Positions 8,788 to 17,869 of a stretch of 64,000 bases of DNA are shown here, one piece after another. Within the stretch, counting starts at the first letter, position 1. Each line of letters begins with the position of its first letter. Below the pieces are notes generated by a model. It was not told the DNA's origin and searched no databases. It saw only the letters and a program-made list of their open reading frames with translations. The DNA is taken from assembly GCF_016518545.1 (NCBI RefSeq), contig NZ_JACVTO010000022.1, positions 1 to 64,000 on the forward strand, given 5' to 3'. This DNA is from Pseudomonas sp. S30. Its GTDB lineage: Bacteria > Pseudomonadota > Gammaproteobacteria > Pseudomonadales > Pseudomonadaceae. The position numbers and the translations under genes were made by a program.

Positions 8788-10686
8788 TCAGATCTCGACC
8801 TGAGTACCCAGCTCGATCACCCGGTTCAGTGGCAGTTTGAAGAAGCGCAGGTTGCCGTTGGCGTTCTTCAGCAGGAACGCGAACAGGTTGCTGCGCCAAC
8901 GGGACATGCCCTCCAGGCGCGAGGCGATCACGGTCTCGCGGCTGAGGAAGTAGGTGGTGCGCATGGGGCTGAAGTCCAACGCCTCGAGGTGGCACAAACG
9001 CAGCGCCGAGGGTACGTCCGGTTCATCCATGAAACCGAAGTGCAGCAGCACGCGGAAGAAGCCGTCGCCGTACGCCTCGACCTCGAACCGTTCGGACTCC
9101 GGTACGCGCGGACGGTCTTCGCTGACGACGGTCAGCAGCACCACCTGACTGTGCAGCACCTGGTTGTGCAGCATGTTGTGCAGCAGCGCATGGGGCACGG
9201 CATCGGGCCGCGCGGTGAGGAACACGGCGGTGCCTTCGACCCGGTGCGGCGGTTGGACGCGGATGCTGCCGATGAACACCGGCAAGGGCAGCCCCCCTTC
9301 GTCGATGCGCTCGACGAGTATCTGCTTGCCGCGTTTCCAGGTACTCATCAGCACGAACAGCACGATACCGGCCAGCACCGGGAAGGCGCCACCCTGGACG
9401 ATCTTCGGTACGTTGGCCGCGAAGAACAGCCCGTCCACCAGCAGGAAACCCACCAGCAAGGGCACGGCCAGCAGCGGCGGCCACTTCCAGAGCAGCAGCA
9501 TCACCGCCGAGACCAGAATGGTGGTCATCAGCATGGTACCGGTCACGGCGACGCCGTAGGCCGCCGCCAGTGCGCCGGAGGATTCGAAACCGATCACCAG
9601 CAGGACCACGCCGATCATCAGTGTCCAGTTCACCGCGCCGATGTAGATCTGCCCCTGCTCGTCGCTGGAGGTGTGCTGGACCTGCATGCGTGGCACATAG
9701 CCCAGCTGGATGGCCTGGCGCGTCAGCGAGAAGGCGCCGGAAATCACCGCCTGCGAGGCGATCACCGTGGCCAGGGTCGACAATGCCACCAGCGGCAGCA
9801 GCGCCCAGCTGGGCGCCAGCAGGTAGAACGGATTGCGCGCCGCCTCCGGGTTCTGCAGCAGCATGGCGCCCTGGCCGAAATAATTGAGCACCAGCGCCGG
9901 CAGCACCAGGGCGAACCAGGCGCGGGCGATGGGCTTGCGACCAAAGTGGCCCATATCGGCATACAGCGCCTCGGCGCCGGTCAGGGCGAGCACCACCGCG
10001 CCGAGAATCGCCACGCCCATGCCTGGATGCACGATGAAGAAGTGCAGCGCCCAGCCTGGATTGAAGGCCTTGAGCACCTCGGGACTCTGCTGGATGCCAT
10101 GCACCCCGAGGACTGCGAGCACCAGGAACCAGACCACCATGATCGGCCCGAAGGCCTTGCCGATCTTCTCGGTGCCGTGCTTCTGCACGAGAAACAGCGC
10201 CACCAGCACCACCAGCGAGATCGGCACGACCCAATGGTCGATTCCGTCGAACGCCAGCCCCATGCCCTCGACCGCCGAAAGCACGGAGACCGCCGGCGTG
10301 ATCATGCTGTCCCCATAGAACAGCGAGGCACCGACCAGCCCGCAACCGACCATCAGCATGCGCAGCCGTGGATGCTGCGCCGTGGCGCGGCGGGCCAGCG
10401 CGGTGAGCGCCATGGTGCCGCCCTCGCCCTGGTTGTCGGCACGCAGGATGAACATGACGTACTTGAACGACACCACCCACAACAGCGACCAGAGGATGAG
10501 CGACAGGATGCCCAACACTCCGTCATGGTCCACCTGAACCCCGTAACCGCCGGTGAAGACCTCCTTAAGGGTGTACAGCGGACTGGTGCCGATATCGCCA
10601 TAGACCACCCCCACGGCTGCCACCAGCAGGCCCAGCGGACGCGCCGCCCCCTGCCCGCCTTCGGCGTGACTGCTTGCCTGAACCAT
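8788..10686 (-). CDS. kup: low-affinity potassium uptake protein Kup
   Basis: Proton-coupled K+ importer of the inner membrane. The 632-residue protein has the family start GLLVAAVGVVYGDIGTSPLYTLKE, about twelve hydrophobic helices to residue 450, and a cytoplasmic C-terminal tail. The frame stays open 52 codons further upstream, but the ATG at 10686 has GGGAG six bases before it and gives the normal Kup length, so I chose it. It is divergent from rimO across a 268-base gap in which I see no further gene. Confidence 0.95.
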   Translation of the reverse strand: MVQASSHAEGGQGAARPLGLLVAAVGVVYGDIGTSPLYTLKEVFTGGYGVQVDHDGVLGILSLILWSLLWVVSFKYVMFILRADNQGEGGTMALTALARRATAQHPRLRMLMVGCGLVGASLFYGDSMITPAVSVLSAVEGMGLAFDGIDHWVVPISLVVLVALFLVQKHGTEKIGKAFGPIMVVWFLVLAVLGVHGIQQSPEVLKAFNPGWALHFFIVHPGMGVAILGAVVLALTGAEALYADMGHFGRKPIARAWFALVLPALVLNYFGQGAMLLQNPEAARNPFYLLAPSWALLPLVALSTLATVIASQAVISGAFSLTRQAIQLGYVPRMQVQHTSSDEQGQIYIGAVNWTLMIGVVLLVIGFESSGALAAAYGVAVTGTMLMTTILVSAVMLLLWKWPPLLAVPLLVGFLLVDGLFFAANVPKIVQGGAFPVLAGIVLFVLMSTWKRGKQILVERIDEGGLPLPVFIGSIRVQPPHRVEGTAVFLTARPDAVPHALLHNMLHNQVLHSQVVLLTVVSEDRPRVPESERFEVEAYGDGFFRVLLHFGFMDEPDVPSALRLCHLEALDFSPMRTTYFLSRETVIASRLEGMSRWRSNLFAFLLKNANGNLRFFKLPLNRVIELGTQVEI

Positions 10687-10954
10687 CGACCACTCCCGCA
10701 GACGACCCCATCGGGCCGATTGTATTCGCACCGGGCGCCATGCCTGCAGCGCCCGAACCGCCGTCGATCTCCAGCCAGGGCTGATACGCGGAGCCGACGG
10801 CGCGAAGCATAGCGCAGCGCTCGTCGCTTTTGTGCTGGTCAAGCGACTTCGCGCTCGCTAGAATTGCGCACTTTTTGATCAGAGGCGCCGAAAGCGTCCG
10901 CCTGGATCGCTCCGCCAGCAGCTGGAGCGACCTGTTCCGATACCGAGGTTAGCC

Positions 10955-12286
10955 ATGTCCATCACCCCCGCCACGCCGAAGGTCGGCTTCGTTTCCCTGG
11001 GTTGCCCCAAGGCCCTGGTCGACTCCGAGCGCATCCTGACCCAGCTGCGCATGGAAGGCTATGAAGTCGTCCCGACCTACGAAGACGCCGACGTGGTGGT
11101 GGTCAATACCTGTGGTTTCATCGACAGTGCCAAGGCCGAGTCGCTCGAGGTGATTGGCGAGGCAATCAAGGAGAACGGCAAGGTCATCGTCACCGGCTGC
11201 ATGGGCGTCGAGGAAGGCAACATCCGCGACGTGCACCCCAGCGTGCTGTCGGTCACCGGGCCCCAGCAATACGAGCAGGTGGTCAACGCCGTCCACGAGG
11301 TGGTACCGCCACGCCAGGACCACAACCCGCTCATCGACCTGGTGCCGCCGCAGGGGGTCAAGCTCACCCCGCGGCACTACGCCTACCTGAAGATTTCCGA
11401 AGGCTGCAACCACAGCTGCAGCTTCTGCATCATCCCTTCGATGCGCGGCAAGCTGGTCAGCCGACCGGTCGGTGAAGTGCTGAGCGAGGCCGAGCGCCTG
11501 GTCAAGGCCGGTGTGAAGGAGATTCTGGTGATCTCCCAGGACACCAGCGCCTACGGCGTGGACGTCAGGTACAAGACCGATTTCTGGAACGGTCGCCCGG
11601 TCAAGACCCGCATGCTGGAACTGTGCGAGGCCTTGAGCAGCCTGGGCGTGTGGGTACGTCTGCATTATGTTTATCCGTATCCCAACGTCGACGACGTGAT
11701 CCCGCTGATGGCCGCCGGCAAGCTCCTGCCGTACCTGGACATTCCGTTCCAGCACGCCAGCCCCAAGGTGCTCAAGTCGATGAAGCGGCCGGCGTTCGAA
11801 GACCGTACCCTGGCGCGCATCAAGCAGTGGCGCGAGCAGTGCCCGGAGCTGGTGATTCGCTCGACCTTCATCGTCGGCTTCCCGGGCGAAACCGAAGAGG
11901 ATTTCCAGTACCTGCTCGACTGGTTGACCGAAGCCCAGCTGGACCGCGTCGGGTGCTTCCAGTACTCGCCCGTGGAAGGCGCGCCAGCCAACCACCTGGG
12001 CCTGGAGGAAGTGCCGGACGACGTCAAGCAGTCCCGCTGGGATCGCTTCATGGCCCATCAGCAAGCCATCAGCAGTGCCCGCCTGCAGTTGCGTATCGGC
12101 AAGGAGATCGAAGTGCTGATCGACGAGGTCGAGGAGCAGGGGTCGGTCGGGCGCAGCTTCTTCGACGCACCGGAGATCGACGGCAGCGTGTTCATCGATG
12201 GTGACCATGGCTTCAAGCCCGGTGACAAAGTACGTTGCCGTATCGTCGATGCGGACGAATACGACATGTGGGCCGAGCCGATCTGA
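10955..12286 (+). CDS. rimO: ribosomal protein S12 methylthiotransferase
   Basis: Radical-SAM enzyme that adds a methylthio group to the conserved Asp of ribosomal protein S12. The 443-residue protein has the N-terminal MTTase domain with three cluster cysteines (C17, C53, C82), then the radical-SAM triad C151-x3-C155-x2-C158 in EGCNHSCSFCIIPS, and a C-terminal TRAM domain. It binds two 4Fe-4S clusters. An S12-directed RimO is distinguished from the tRNA enzyme MiaB by overall similarity; the start SLGCPKALVDSE is typical of RimO. Confidence 0.96.
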   Translation: MSITPATPKVGFVSLGCPKALVDSERILTQLRMEGYEVVPTYEDADVVVVNTCGFIDSAKAESLEVIGEAIKENGKVIVTGCMGVEEGNIRDVHPSVLSVTGPQQYEQVVNAVHEVVPPRQDHNPLIDLVPPQGVKLTPRHYAYLKISEGCNHSCSFCIIPSMRGKLVSRPVGEVLSEAERLVKAGVKEILVISQDTSAYGVDVRYKTDFWNGRPVKTRMLELCEALSSLGVWVRLHYVYPYPNVDDVIPLMAAGKLLPYLDIPFQHASPKVLKSMKRPAFEDRTLARIKQWREQCPELVIRSTFIVGFPGETEEDFQYLLDWLTEAQLDRVGCFQYSPVEGAPANHLGLEEVPDDVKQSRWDRFMAHQQAISSARLQLRIGKEIEVLIDEVEEQGSVGRSFFDAPEIDGSVFIDGDHGFKPGDKVRCRIVDADEYDMWAEPI

Positions 12287-12398
12287 CAGGCTCGGCGCCC
12301 GCCTGGGCCCATGACCGGAGCGGGCATCCTCGATGCCGCTCTGCTCTGACTGCCCTGGCTTGCTCTATGATGACCGCTGGCTAACCCGCGGATCCCAC

Positions 12399-12857
12399 AT
12401 GACCTCGTCGCTGACCCTGGACACTCCGCACTACGCCGACTACCCCGAGCTGGCACAGGTCTGGGAGAGTGCCGTGCGGGCCACCCACGATTTCCTGCCA
12501 GAGCCGTACATCCTGCTGCTACGTGACCACGTGCTCGGCCGTTACCTGGATGCGGTGATGCTGGTGTGCTGCCGTGAGGCCTGCGGCCGTATCCTGGGAT
12601 TCGTCGGGGTCGCCGGTGGGCGGGTCGACATGCTCTTCGTCGGCGCCGAGCATCGCGGACAGGGCGTGGGCCGCAAGCTCCTGCGCCATGCCATCGAGGT
12701 GCTGGGCGCCGACCGTCTGGACGTCAACGAGCAGAACGCGCAAGCCTTGGGTTTCTACCGGCACGAGGGCTTCGAGATCACCGGACGCTGCGAGACCGAT
12801 GGCCTGGGCCAGCCGTATCCCTTGCTGCATCTGCAGCTGCGCGACACTCATCGGTAG
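12399..12857 (+). CDS. GNAT-family acetyltransferase
   Basis: 152-residue cytoplasmic protein of the Gcn5-related N-acetyltransferase family. The acetyl-CoA-binding signature is DMLFVGAEHRGQGVGRKLL (R-G-x-G-x-G/R) near residue 90, followed by the usual LDVNEQNAQALGFYRHEGF motif of the fourth strand. The substrate is unknown. The frame is open further upstream (12333), but the ATG at 12399 gives a family-typical N-terminus. Confidence 0.85.
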   Translation: MTSSLTLDTPHYADYPELAQVWESAVRATHDFLPEPYILLLRDHVLGRYLDAVMLVCCREACGRILGFVGVAGGRVDMLFVGAEHRGQGVGRKLLRHAIEVLGADRLDVNEQNAQALGFYRHEGFEITGRCETDGLGQPYPLLHLQLRDTHR

Positions 12858-12967
12858 GACCGTGCCGGGTCGTTCGCGAGAAATGCCCGAGCCTGTGCAG
12901 ATTGCCCGCCGCCCTGCGGCAGGGACAGGTACAATGGACGTTTTTCCTGCCTTGCGAATACCTGCTC

Positions 12968-13678
12968 ATGTCTGAACCCGTCCGCCTCTCCAAACGCCTG
13001 ATCGAACAGCTCGGCTGCTCCCGCCGCGAGGCCGAGCAGTACATCGAGGGAGGCTGGGTCACGGTCGACGGCATGGTGGTCGAACAGCCCCAGTTCAGGG
13101 TCCAGAGCCAGCGTGTGGAACTGCTGGCCGGTGCCCGCGCCGAAGCCCTGGAGCCGGTCACCCTGCTGCTCAACCAACCGGCGTCGCTGGACGCTGAAGC
13201 TGCCCGCGCCAGCCTGAGCATGAGCACCCTCAGCGAAACCCACCGCGACGGCGTGAAACCCCTGCATGGGCATTTCGCTCGACTGAACTGCGTGGCTGCG
13301 CTGGAACCCGGTGCCAGTGGCCTGCAGATCTTCACCCAGGACTGGAGGGTCACGCGCAAGGTCGAGGCCGACCTGCGTCGGCTCGAGCAGGAGTACATCA
13401 TCGAAGTGCGCGGCCAGACCACGCCCCAGGCGCTCGAGCGCCTGGCCCGCGGCGCCACCCGTAACGACCGGGAACTGCCCCGTGCCAAGGCCAGCTGGCA
13501 GAACGAAACCCACCTGCGCCTGGCGTTGAAGAACCCGCAACCTGGGCAGATCAGCGAAATATGCGCCTACCTGCGGCTGGAGATGCTCGGCCTGCGGCGC
13601 ATCCGTATCGGTGGCGTGTCGATGGGCAAGCTCGCGCTCGGGCAATGGCGTTACGTGGCTGGCAGCGAACGCTTCTAA
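12968..13678 (+). CDS. RluF/RsuA-like protein with S4 domain, catalytic Asp not conserved
   Basis: 236-residue protein with an N-terminal S4 RNA-binding domain (VRLSKRLIEQLGCSRREAEQYI) and a C-terminal region matching the RluF/RsuA pseudouridine synthase fold, ending QISEICAYLRLEMLGLRR...GKLALGQWRYV. In active members the core reads GRLDxD(S/T)xGL with a catalytic Asp. Here the aligned segment is AALEPGASGL, with Glu113 in its place, and the upstream NKP motif is NQP (residues 69-71). If the nearby ARLN (104-107) is aligned instead, the position is Asn. So the fold is clear, but activity is doubtful. It lies in a run of RNA-modification genes (rimO upstream, trmO downstream). Confidence 0.85.
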   Translation: MSEPVRLSKRLIEQLGCSRREAEQYIEGGWVTVDGMVVEQPQFRVQSQRVELLAGARAEALEPVTLLLNQPASLDAEAARASLSMSTLSETHRDGVKPLHGHFARLNCVAALEPGASGLQIFTQDWRVTRKVEADLRRLEQEYIIEVRGQTTPQALERLARGATRNDRELPRAKASWQNETHLRLALKNPQPGQISEICAYLRLEMLGLRRIRIGGVSMGKLALGQWRYVAGSERF

Positions 13679-13727
13679 GCGATACCGCTGCGCTCAACGG
13701 CGCAGCCTAGAACAGGATTCCCTACAC

Positions 13728-14189
13728 ATGATCCACAACGATGTCCTGCGCAGCCTGCGCTACATGCTCAAGATCAACGACGTCAAGATGGCCGAGATCA
13801 TCGCCCTGTCCGGTCTGGAGGTGAACCCGCTGGTGCTGGCCAGCTATATCAGGAAGGAAGACGAAGCCGGATTCGTACGCTGCCCGGAGCGGGTCATGGC
13901 GCACTTTCTCGACGGCCTGGTGATCCACCGCCGCGGCAAGGACGACAGTCGCACGCCCCAGCCGGTGGAACTGCCGGTAAGCAACAACACGGTCCTGAAG
14001 AAATTGCGGGTGGCGTTCGAGCTCAAGGAAGAAGACCTGCACGCGATCCTCAAGTCGGTCGACTTCCCCGTTTCCAAGCCCGAGCTGAGCGCGCTATTCC
14101 GCAAGGTCGGACATGACAACTACCGTCCTTGTGGTGATCAGCTGCTGCGCAACTTCCTCAAGGGTCTGACCCTTCGCGTGCATGGCTGA
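13728..14189 (+). CDS. DUF1456 (YehS-like) protein
   Basis: 153-residue soluble protein made of two similar halves, each beginning with a short motif of the type N(D/N)xLxxLRxxxxLxxxD (MIHNDVLRSLRYMLKIND and SNNTVLKKLRVAFELKEED). This duplicated layout is that of the DUF1456/YehS family, whose function is unknown. The ATG at 13728 begins the first repeat. The stop overlaps the start of trmO by eight bases, so both are probably in one transcript. Confidence 0.85.
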   Translation: MIHNDVLRSLRYMLKINDVKMAEIIALSGLEVNPLVLASYIRKEDEAGFVRCPERVMAHFLDGLVIHRRGKDDSRTPQPVELPVSNNTVLKKLRVAFELKEEDLHAILKSVDFPVSKPELSALFRKVGHDNYRPCGDQLLRNFLKGLTLRVHG

Positions 14190-14892
14190 GTCGATCATGC
14201 ACCACAGCGTCACGCCAGTGGGAATCGTTCACTCCTGCTTCAAGGAGAAGTTCGCCATCCCTCGCCAACCGCGCCTGGCGCCGGCCGCCCGTGGCGTGCT
14301 CGAACTCCTGCCCCCGTTCGATCAAGGCGAAGCGGTGCAAGGGCTGGAACAGGTGAGCCATGTCTGGCTGCTGTTTCTGTTCCATCACGCCCTCGAGGAC
14401 AAACCGCGATTGAAAGTGCGCCCACCGCGCCTGGGGGGCAACCGGAGCATGGGCGTGTTCGCCACCCGCGCCACCCACCGCCCCAACGGCATAGGCCAAT
14501 CGGTGGTGCGCCTGGACGGCATCGAACCCGGCCGCCTGCTGCTGTCGGGCATCGATCTGCTCGACGGTACGCCGGTGCTCGACATCAAGCCGTACGTGCC
14601 CTACGCCGACAGCATCGCCGAAGCCCGCAACGCCATGGCCGACGCGGCACCCGCCGCCATCGCAGTGCACTGGAGCGATGCCGCGCGACTCCAGGCTCAG
14701 ACGCATGCCCAGCGGATCCAGGAGCCGCTCGTGGCCCTCATCGAGCAGTGCTTGTCACAGGATCCAAGGCCGGCGTACCAAGTGCCCCCGCCTGAGCGCG
14801 TGTACGGTGTGAAGCTGTGGGATGTGCAGGTACGCTGGCGCTACCCTCAGCCGCATTTCATCGAGGTACTGGAAGTGGTGCCGGCCGCCTGA
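14182..14892 (+). CDS. trmO: tRNA (t6A37) N6-methyltransferase TrmO
   Basis: Uses S-adenosylmethionine to methylate threonylcarbamoyl-adenosine at position 37 of tRNA-Thr. The 236-residue protein has the TrmO signatures FKEKFAIPRQPRLAPAA, VRPPRLGGNRSMGVFATR, HRPNGIGQSVV and DGTPVLDIKPYVPYAD, and a C-terminal extension. The ATG at 14182 overlaps the previous gene; a second ATG at 14197 would align better with the short N-terminus of the E. coli protein, and neither has a strong ribosome-binding site. Confidence 0.93.
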   Translation: MAESIMHHSVTPVGIVHSCFKEKFAIPRQPRLAPAARGVLELLPPFDQGEAVQGLEQVSHVWLLFLFHHALEDKPRLKVRPPRLGGNRSMGVFATRATHRPNGIGQSVVRLDGIEPGRLLLSGIDLLDGTPVLDIKPYVPYADSIAEARNAMADAAPAAIAVHWSDAARLQAQTHAQRIQEPLVALIEQCLSQDPRPAYQVPPPERVYGVKLWDVQVRWRYPQPHFIEVLEVVPAA

Positions 14893-14910
14893 GCGTAGCG
14901 CTCGGGCATA

Positions 14911-14938
14911 AAAAAACGCAGGCCGTGGCCTGCGTTTT
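14911..14938. terminator. bidirectional terminator between trmO and fpr
   Basis: ACGCAGGCC (14916-14924) pairs perfectly with GGCCTGCGT (14927-14935) around GT, with A6 on the left and T4 on the right. It can stop both converging genes. Confidence 0.9.
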
Positions 14939-14955
14939 CGTGTGTGTCGGTCGCC

Positions 14956-15735
14956 TTACTTCTCGACGAATGCACGCTCGATCAGGTAGTCGCCCGGCTC
15001 ACGCATCCGCGCCGACACCTTCAGACCGAAGCTGTCCAGCACTTCACTGGTTTCGTCGAGCATGCTCGGGCTGCCGCAGATCATCGCCCGATCGTCTTGC
15101 GGGTTGATCGGCGGCAAGCCGATGTCGGAGAACAGCTTGCCACTGCGCATCAGGTCGGTCAGGCGTCCCTGGTTCTCGAAGGGCTCGCGGGTCACCGTGG
15201 GGTAGTAGATCAGTTTCTCGCGAACGGCTTCACCGAAGAATTCGTTCTGCGGCAGGTGCTCGGTGATGAACTCACGGTAGGCCACTTCGTTCACGTAGCG
15301 CACGCCGTGCACCAGGATGACCTTTTCGAAACGCTCGTAGGTTTCCGGGTCCTGGATGACGCTCATGAACGGGGCAAGGCCTGTGCCGGTGCTGAGCAGG
15401 TACAGGTGCTTGCCCGGATTGAGGTCGTCCAGCACCAGTGTCCCGGTGGGCTTCTTGCTGATGATGATCTCGTCGCCTTCCTTCAGGTGCTGCAACTGCG
15501 AGGTCAACGGGCCATCGGGCACCTTGATGCTGAAGAACTCCAGGTGCTCTTCCCAGTTCGGCGAGGCGATGGAGTAAGCGCGCATGAGCGGACGGCCGCC
15601 TTCCTGCTGCAGGCCGATCATCACGAACTGACCGTTCTCGAAGCGCAGGCCCGGATCACGGGTGCACTTGAAGCTGAACAGGGTGTCGTTCCAGTGGTGC
15701 ACACTGAGGACACGTTCGTGGTTCATGTTGCTCAT
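14956..15735 (-). CDS. fpr: ferredoxin-NADP+ reductase
   Basis: FAD enzyme that exchanges electrons between NADPH and ferredoxin or flavodoxin, and supports oxidative-stress and iron-sulfur metabolism. The 259-residue protein carries the FAD-binding RAYSIASPN motif (near residue 50), the NADP-binding STGTGLAPF motif (near residue 115) and the C-terminal ERAFVEK end with a terminal aromatic-x-x-Lys. The frame is open upstream, but the ATG at 15735 has AGGAG at the right distance. Divergent from finR, whose product activates fpr in P. putida. Confidence 0.96.
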   Translation of the reverse strand: MSNMNHERVLSVHHWNDTLFSFKCTRDPGLRFENGQFVMIGLQQEGGRPLMRAYSIASPNWEEHLEFFSIKVPDGPLTSQLQHLKEGDEIIISKKPTGTLVLDDLNPGKHLYLLSTGTGLAPFMSVIQDPETYERFEKVILVHGVRYVNEVAYREFITEHLPQNEFFGEAVREKLIYYPTVTREPFENQGRLTDLMRSGKLFSDIGLPPINPQDDRAMICGSPSMLDETSEVLDSFGLKVSARMREPGDYLIERAFVEK

Positions 15736-15855
15736 CGAGTGGGGCTCCTGAAGAAAAACGCGGCGCGCACGGGCGCACAATTGCGCGATAGTTTAGGGGC
15801 AGCGAGAATATCTGTTAACTTAATTATCAAGATATGTGTTATCGGTTATATAGAT
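15736..15855. promoter_or_regulatory. fpr/finR divergent control region
   Basis: A 120-base gap much richer in A and T than its surroundings. ATATCT (15808-15813) and AGATAT (15830-15835) form a dyad with a 16-base spacer, and a further AGATAT lies just before the finR start (15853-15857 region). GTTAACTTAATTATC between them is of the sort LysR proteins bind (T-N11-A). I infer FinR binding here; I cannot assign exact promoter elements. Confidence 0.5.
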
Positions 15856-16782
15856 ATGCGATTCACCCTTCGTCAGCTCCAGGTCTTCGTCGCCGTCGCT
15901 CAGCACCAGAGCGTGTCACGGGCCGCCCATGTGCTGGCCCTTTCGCAGTCGGCAGCCAGTACCTCGATCACCGAGCTGGAGCGTCAGTCCAGTTGCCAGT
16001 TGTTCGATCGCGCCGGCAAGCGCCTGAGCCTCAACGCCCTGGGCCATCAACTGCTGCCGCAAGCCGTGGCGCTGCTCGACCAGGCCAAGGAAATCGAGGA
16101 CCTGCTCAATGGCAAATCCGGCTTCGGGTCGCTGGCGGTCGGCGCCACTCTCACGATTGGCAACTACCTGGCAACCCTGCTCATCGGCAGTTTCATGCAG
16201 GTCCATCCCGAAAGTCAGGTGAAGCTGCACGTGCAGAACACGGCCCACATCGTGCAACAGGTCGCGCACTACGAAATTGATCTGGGCCTGATCGAAGGCG
16301 ATTGCAACCATCCCGACCTGGAGGTTCAGCCCTGGGTCGAGGATGAGCTAGTGGTGTTCTGTGCCCCACAGCACCCCTTGGCAAACATCGGCAGGGCCGA
16401 CATCGATGCACTGTCCCAGGAGGCGTGGATCCTGCGCGAACAGGGTTCTGGCACCCGCCTGACCTTCGACCAGGCCATGCGTCATCACCGTGCCAACCTG
16501 AACATCCGTCTGGAGCTCGAACACACCGAGGCGATCAAGCGCGCAGTGGAGTCGGGGTTGGGGATCGGCTGCATCTCTCGCCTGGCGCTGCGTGATGCGT
16601 TCCGGCGTGGCAGCCTGGTGGCGGTGGAAACCACGGAACTGGACCTGCTGCGCCAGTTCTATTTCATCTGGCACAAACAGAAGTACCAGACCTCGGCGAT
16701 GCGCGAGTTCCTCGATCTGTGTCGCAGCTTCACCGCCGGCGTGCGACGCAGCGACGAGATCGTGCTGCCGTCCATCGCCTGA
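15856..16782 (+). CDS. finR: LysR-type regulator FinR
   Basis: 308-residue LysR-family transcription factor with an N-terminal helix-turn-helix (MRFTLRQLQVFVAVAQHQSVSRAAHVLALSQSAAST, about residues 1-60) and a C-terminal periplasmic-binding-like effector domain. Its position directly divergent from fpr matches FinR of P. putida, which activates fpr under superoxide and nitrosative stress. The frame remains open far upstream through the antisense of fpr, but the HTH begins at the ATG at 15856. Confidence 0.9.
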   Translation: MRFTLRQLQVFVAVAQHQSVSRAAHVLALSQSAASTSITELERQSSCQLFDRAGKRLSLNALGHQLLPQAVALLDQAKEIEDLLNGKSGFGSLAVGATLTIGNYLATLLIGSFMQVHPESQVKLHVQNTAHIVQQVAHYEIDLGLIEGDCNHPDLEVQPWVEDELVVFCAPQHPLANIGRADIDALSQEAWILREQGSGTRLTFDQAMRHHRANLNIRLELEHTEAIKRAVESGLGIGCISRLALRDAFRRGSLVAVETTELDLLRQFYFIWHKQKYQTSAMREFLDLCRSFTAGVRRSDEIVLPSIA

Positions 16783-16785
16783 CCC

Positions 16786-17151
16786 TCAGCCCAGCAGGAT
16801 CACGCCCCACACCAGCGCCACCATGCTCAAGGCGACGAACTGGGCGGCGCTGCCCATGTCCTTGGCATTCTTGGACAGCGGGTGACGCTCCAGGGAAATA
16901 CGATCGATGGCCGCCTCCACCGCCGAGTTGAGCAGCTCGACGATCAGCCCGAGCAGACACACCGCAATGAGGATGGCGCGCTCGGCTCGGCTCACGGGCA
17001 GCCAGAAGGCGGCGGGAATCAACAGCAGGTTCAGCAGCACCAACTGGCGAAAAGCGGCCTCGCCCCTGAAGGCGGCCCGCAGGCCATCGAACGAATAGCC
17101 GGCGGCATTGAAGATGCGTTTGAGGCCGGTCTGGCCCTTGAATGGCGACAT
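16786..17151 (-). CDS. dgkA: diacylglycerol kinase (prokaryotic type)
   Basis: Small integral membrane kinase that turns diacylglycerol into phosphatidic acid, recycling the lipid left from periplasmic glucan and LPS modification. The 121 residues contain an N-terminal amphipathic helix, three hydrophobic helices and the family motif ELLNSAVEAAIDRI near residue 70. Its stop lies three bases from that of finR, so the two converge with almost no spacer. Confidence 0.95.
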   Translation of the reverse strand: MSPFKGQTGLKRIFNAAGYSFDGLRAAFRGEAAFRQLVLLNLLLIPAAFWLPVSRAERAILIAVCLLGLIVELLNSAVEAAIDRISLERHPLSKNAKDMGSAAQFVALSMVALVWGVILLG

Positions 17152-17218
17152 GGGGTGTACCTGAGAAAAGCTGGCAGGCTAGTGCACGCCGGGTCAAAAA
17201 AGCGTGAAGTCGGCCGTC

Positions 17219-17869
17219 TCAGCTCGCAGAAACGGATTCGAGTTGTTGCAACAGCAAGGCGGCCTGGGTTCGGGTGCGAACCCCCAGCTTGCGGAAAATC
17301 GCCGTGACGTGCGCCTTGATGGTCGCTTCCGAGACACTGAGCTCGTAGGCGATCTGTTTGTTCAGCAGGCCTTCGCAGACCATCGTCAGCACACGGAACT
17401 GCTGGGGCGTGAGGCTGGCCAGCCCTTCGCTGGCGGCTTTGGCCTCGGCCGAGACATCAACCTTGTCGAACGCCTGGGGCGGCCACCACACTTCGCCATC
17501 GAGCACCTTGTGCACGGCATCCTGGATGGTTTCCAAGGGGCTGGATTTGGGAATGAAACCGCTGGCACCGAACTCCCGCGATTTCACCACCACGGCCGCC
17601 TCTTCCTGGGCGGACACCATCACTACCGGTATTTGCGGGTATTGCCCACGCAGCAGCACCAGCCCGGAAAAACCGTAGGCCCCCGGCATGTTCAGGTCGA
17701 GCAACACCAGGTCCCAGTCGGCTTTTTCGCTGAGACGGGTTTCCAGCTCGGCGATGCTGGCGACCTCCACCAGCCGGACATCTGGCCCGAGCCCCAAGGT
17801 CACGGCCTGGCGCAGCGCGCTGCGAAACAGCGGATGGTCATCGGCAATCAGGATTTCGTAGCTAGCCAT
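17219..17869 (-). CDS. erdR: LuxR/NarL-family response regulator ErdR
   Basis: 216-residue two-component response regulator. The receiver domain has the acidic pair D10-D11 and the phosphoacceptor Asp58 in LVLLDLNMPG. The C-terminal LuxR helix-turn-helix is LTPQQFRVLTMVCEGLLNKQIAYELSVSEATIKAHV. Position next to dgkA and the DTW gene matches ErdR, which controls acetyl-CoA synthetase and ethanol or acetate use in Pseudomonas. No histidine kinase is adjacent, consistent with an unlinked sensor. The frame is open upstream to 18046, but the receiver begins at the ATG at 17869. Confidence 0.88.
   Translation of the reverse strand: MASYEILIADDHPLFRSALRQAVTLGLGPDVRLVEVASIAELETRLSEKADWDLVLLDLNMPGAYGFSGLVLLRGQYPQIPVVMVSAQEEAAVVVKSREFGASGFIPKSSPLETIQDAVHKVLDGEVWWPPQAFDKVDVSAEAKAASEGLASLTPQQFRVLTMVCEGLLNKQIAYELSVSEATIKAHVTAIFRKLGVRTRTQAALLLQQLESVSAS

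Noticed and set aside
10687..10842. 52-residue N-terminal extension of Kup
   Set aside because: It is Arg/Trp-rich and not Kup-like; ATG 10686 has a good ribosome-binding site and gives the normal length.
14944..15855. Long N-terminal extension of finR
   Set aside because: The frame is open only because it is antisense to fpr; the helix-turn-helix starts at 15856.
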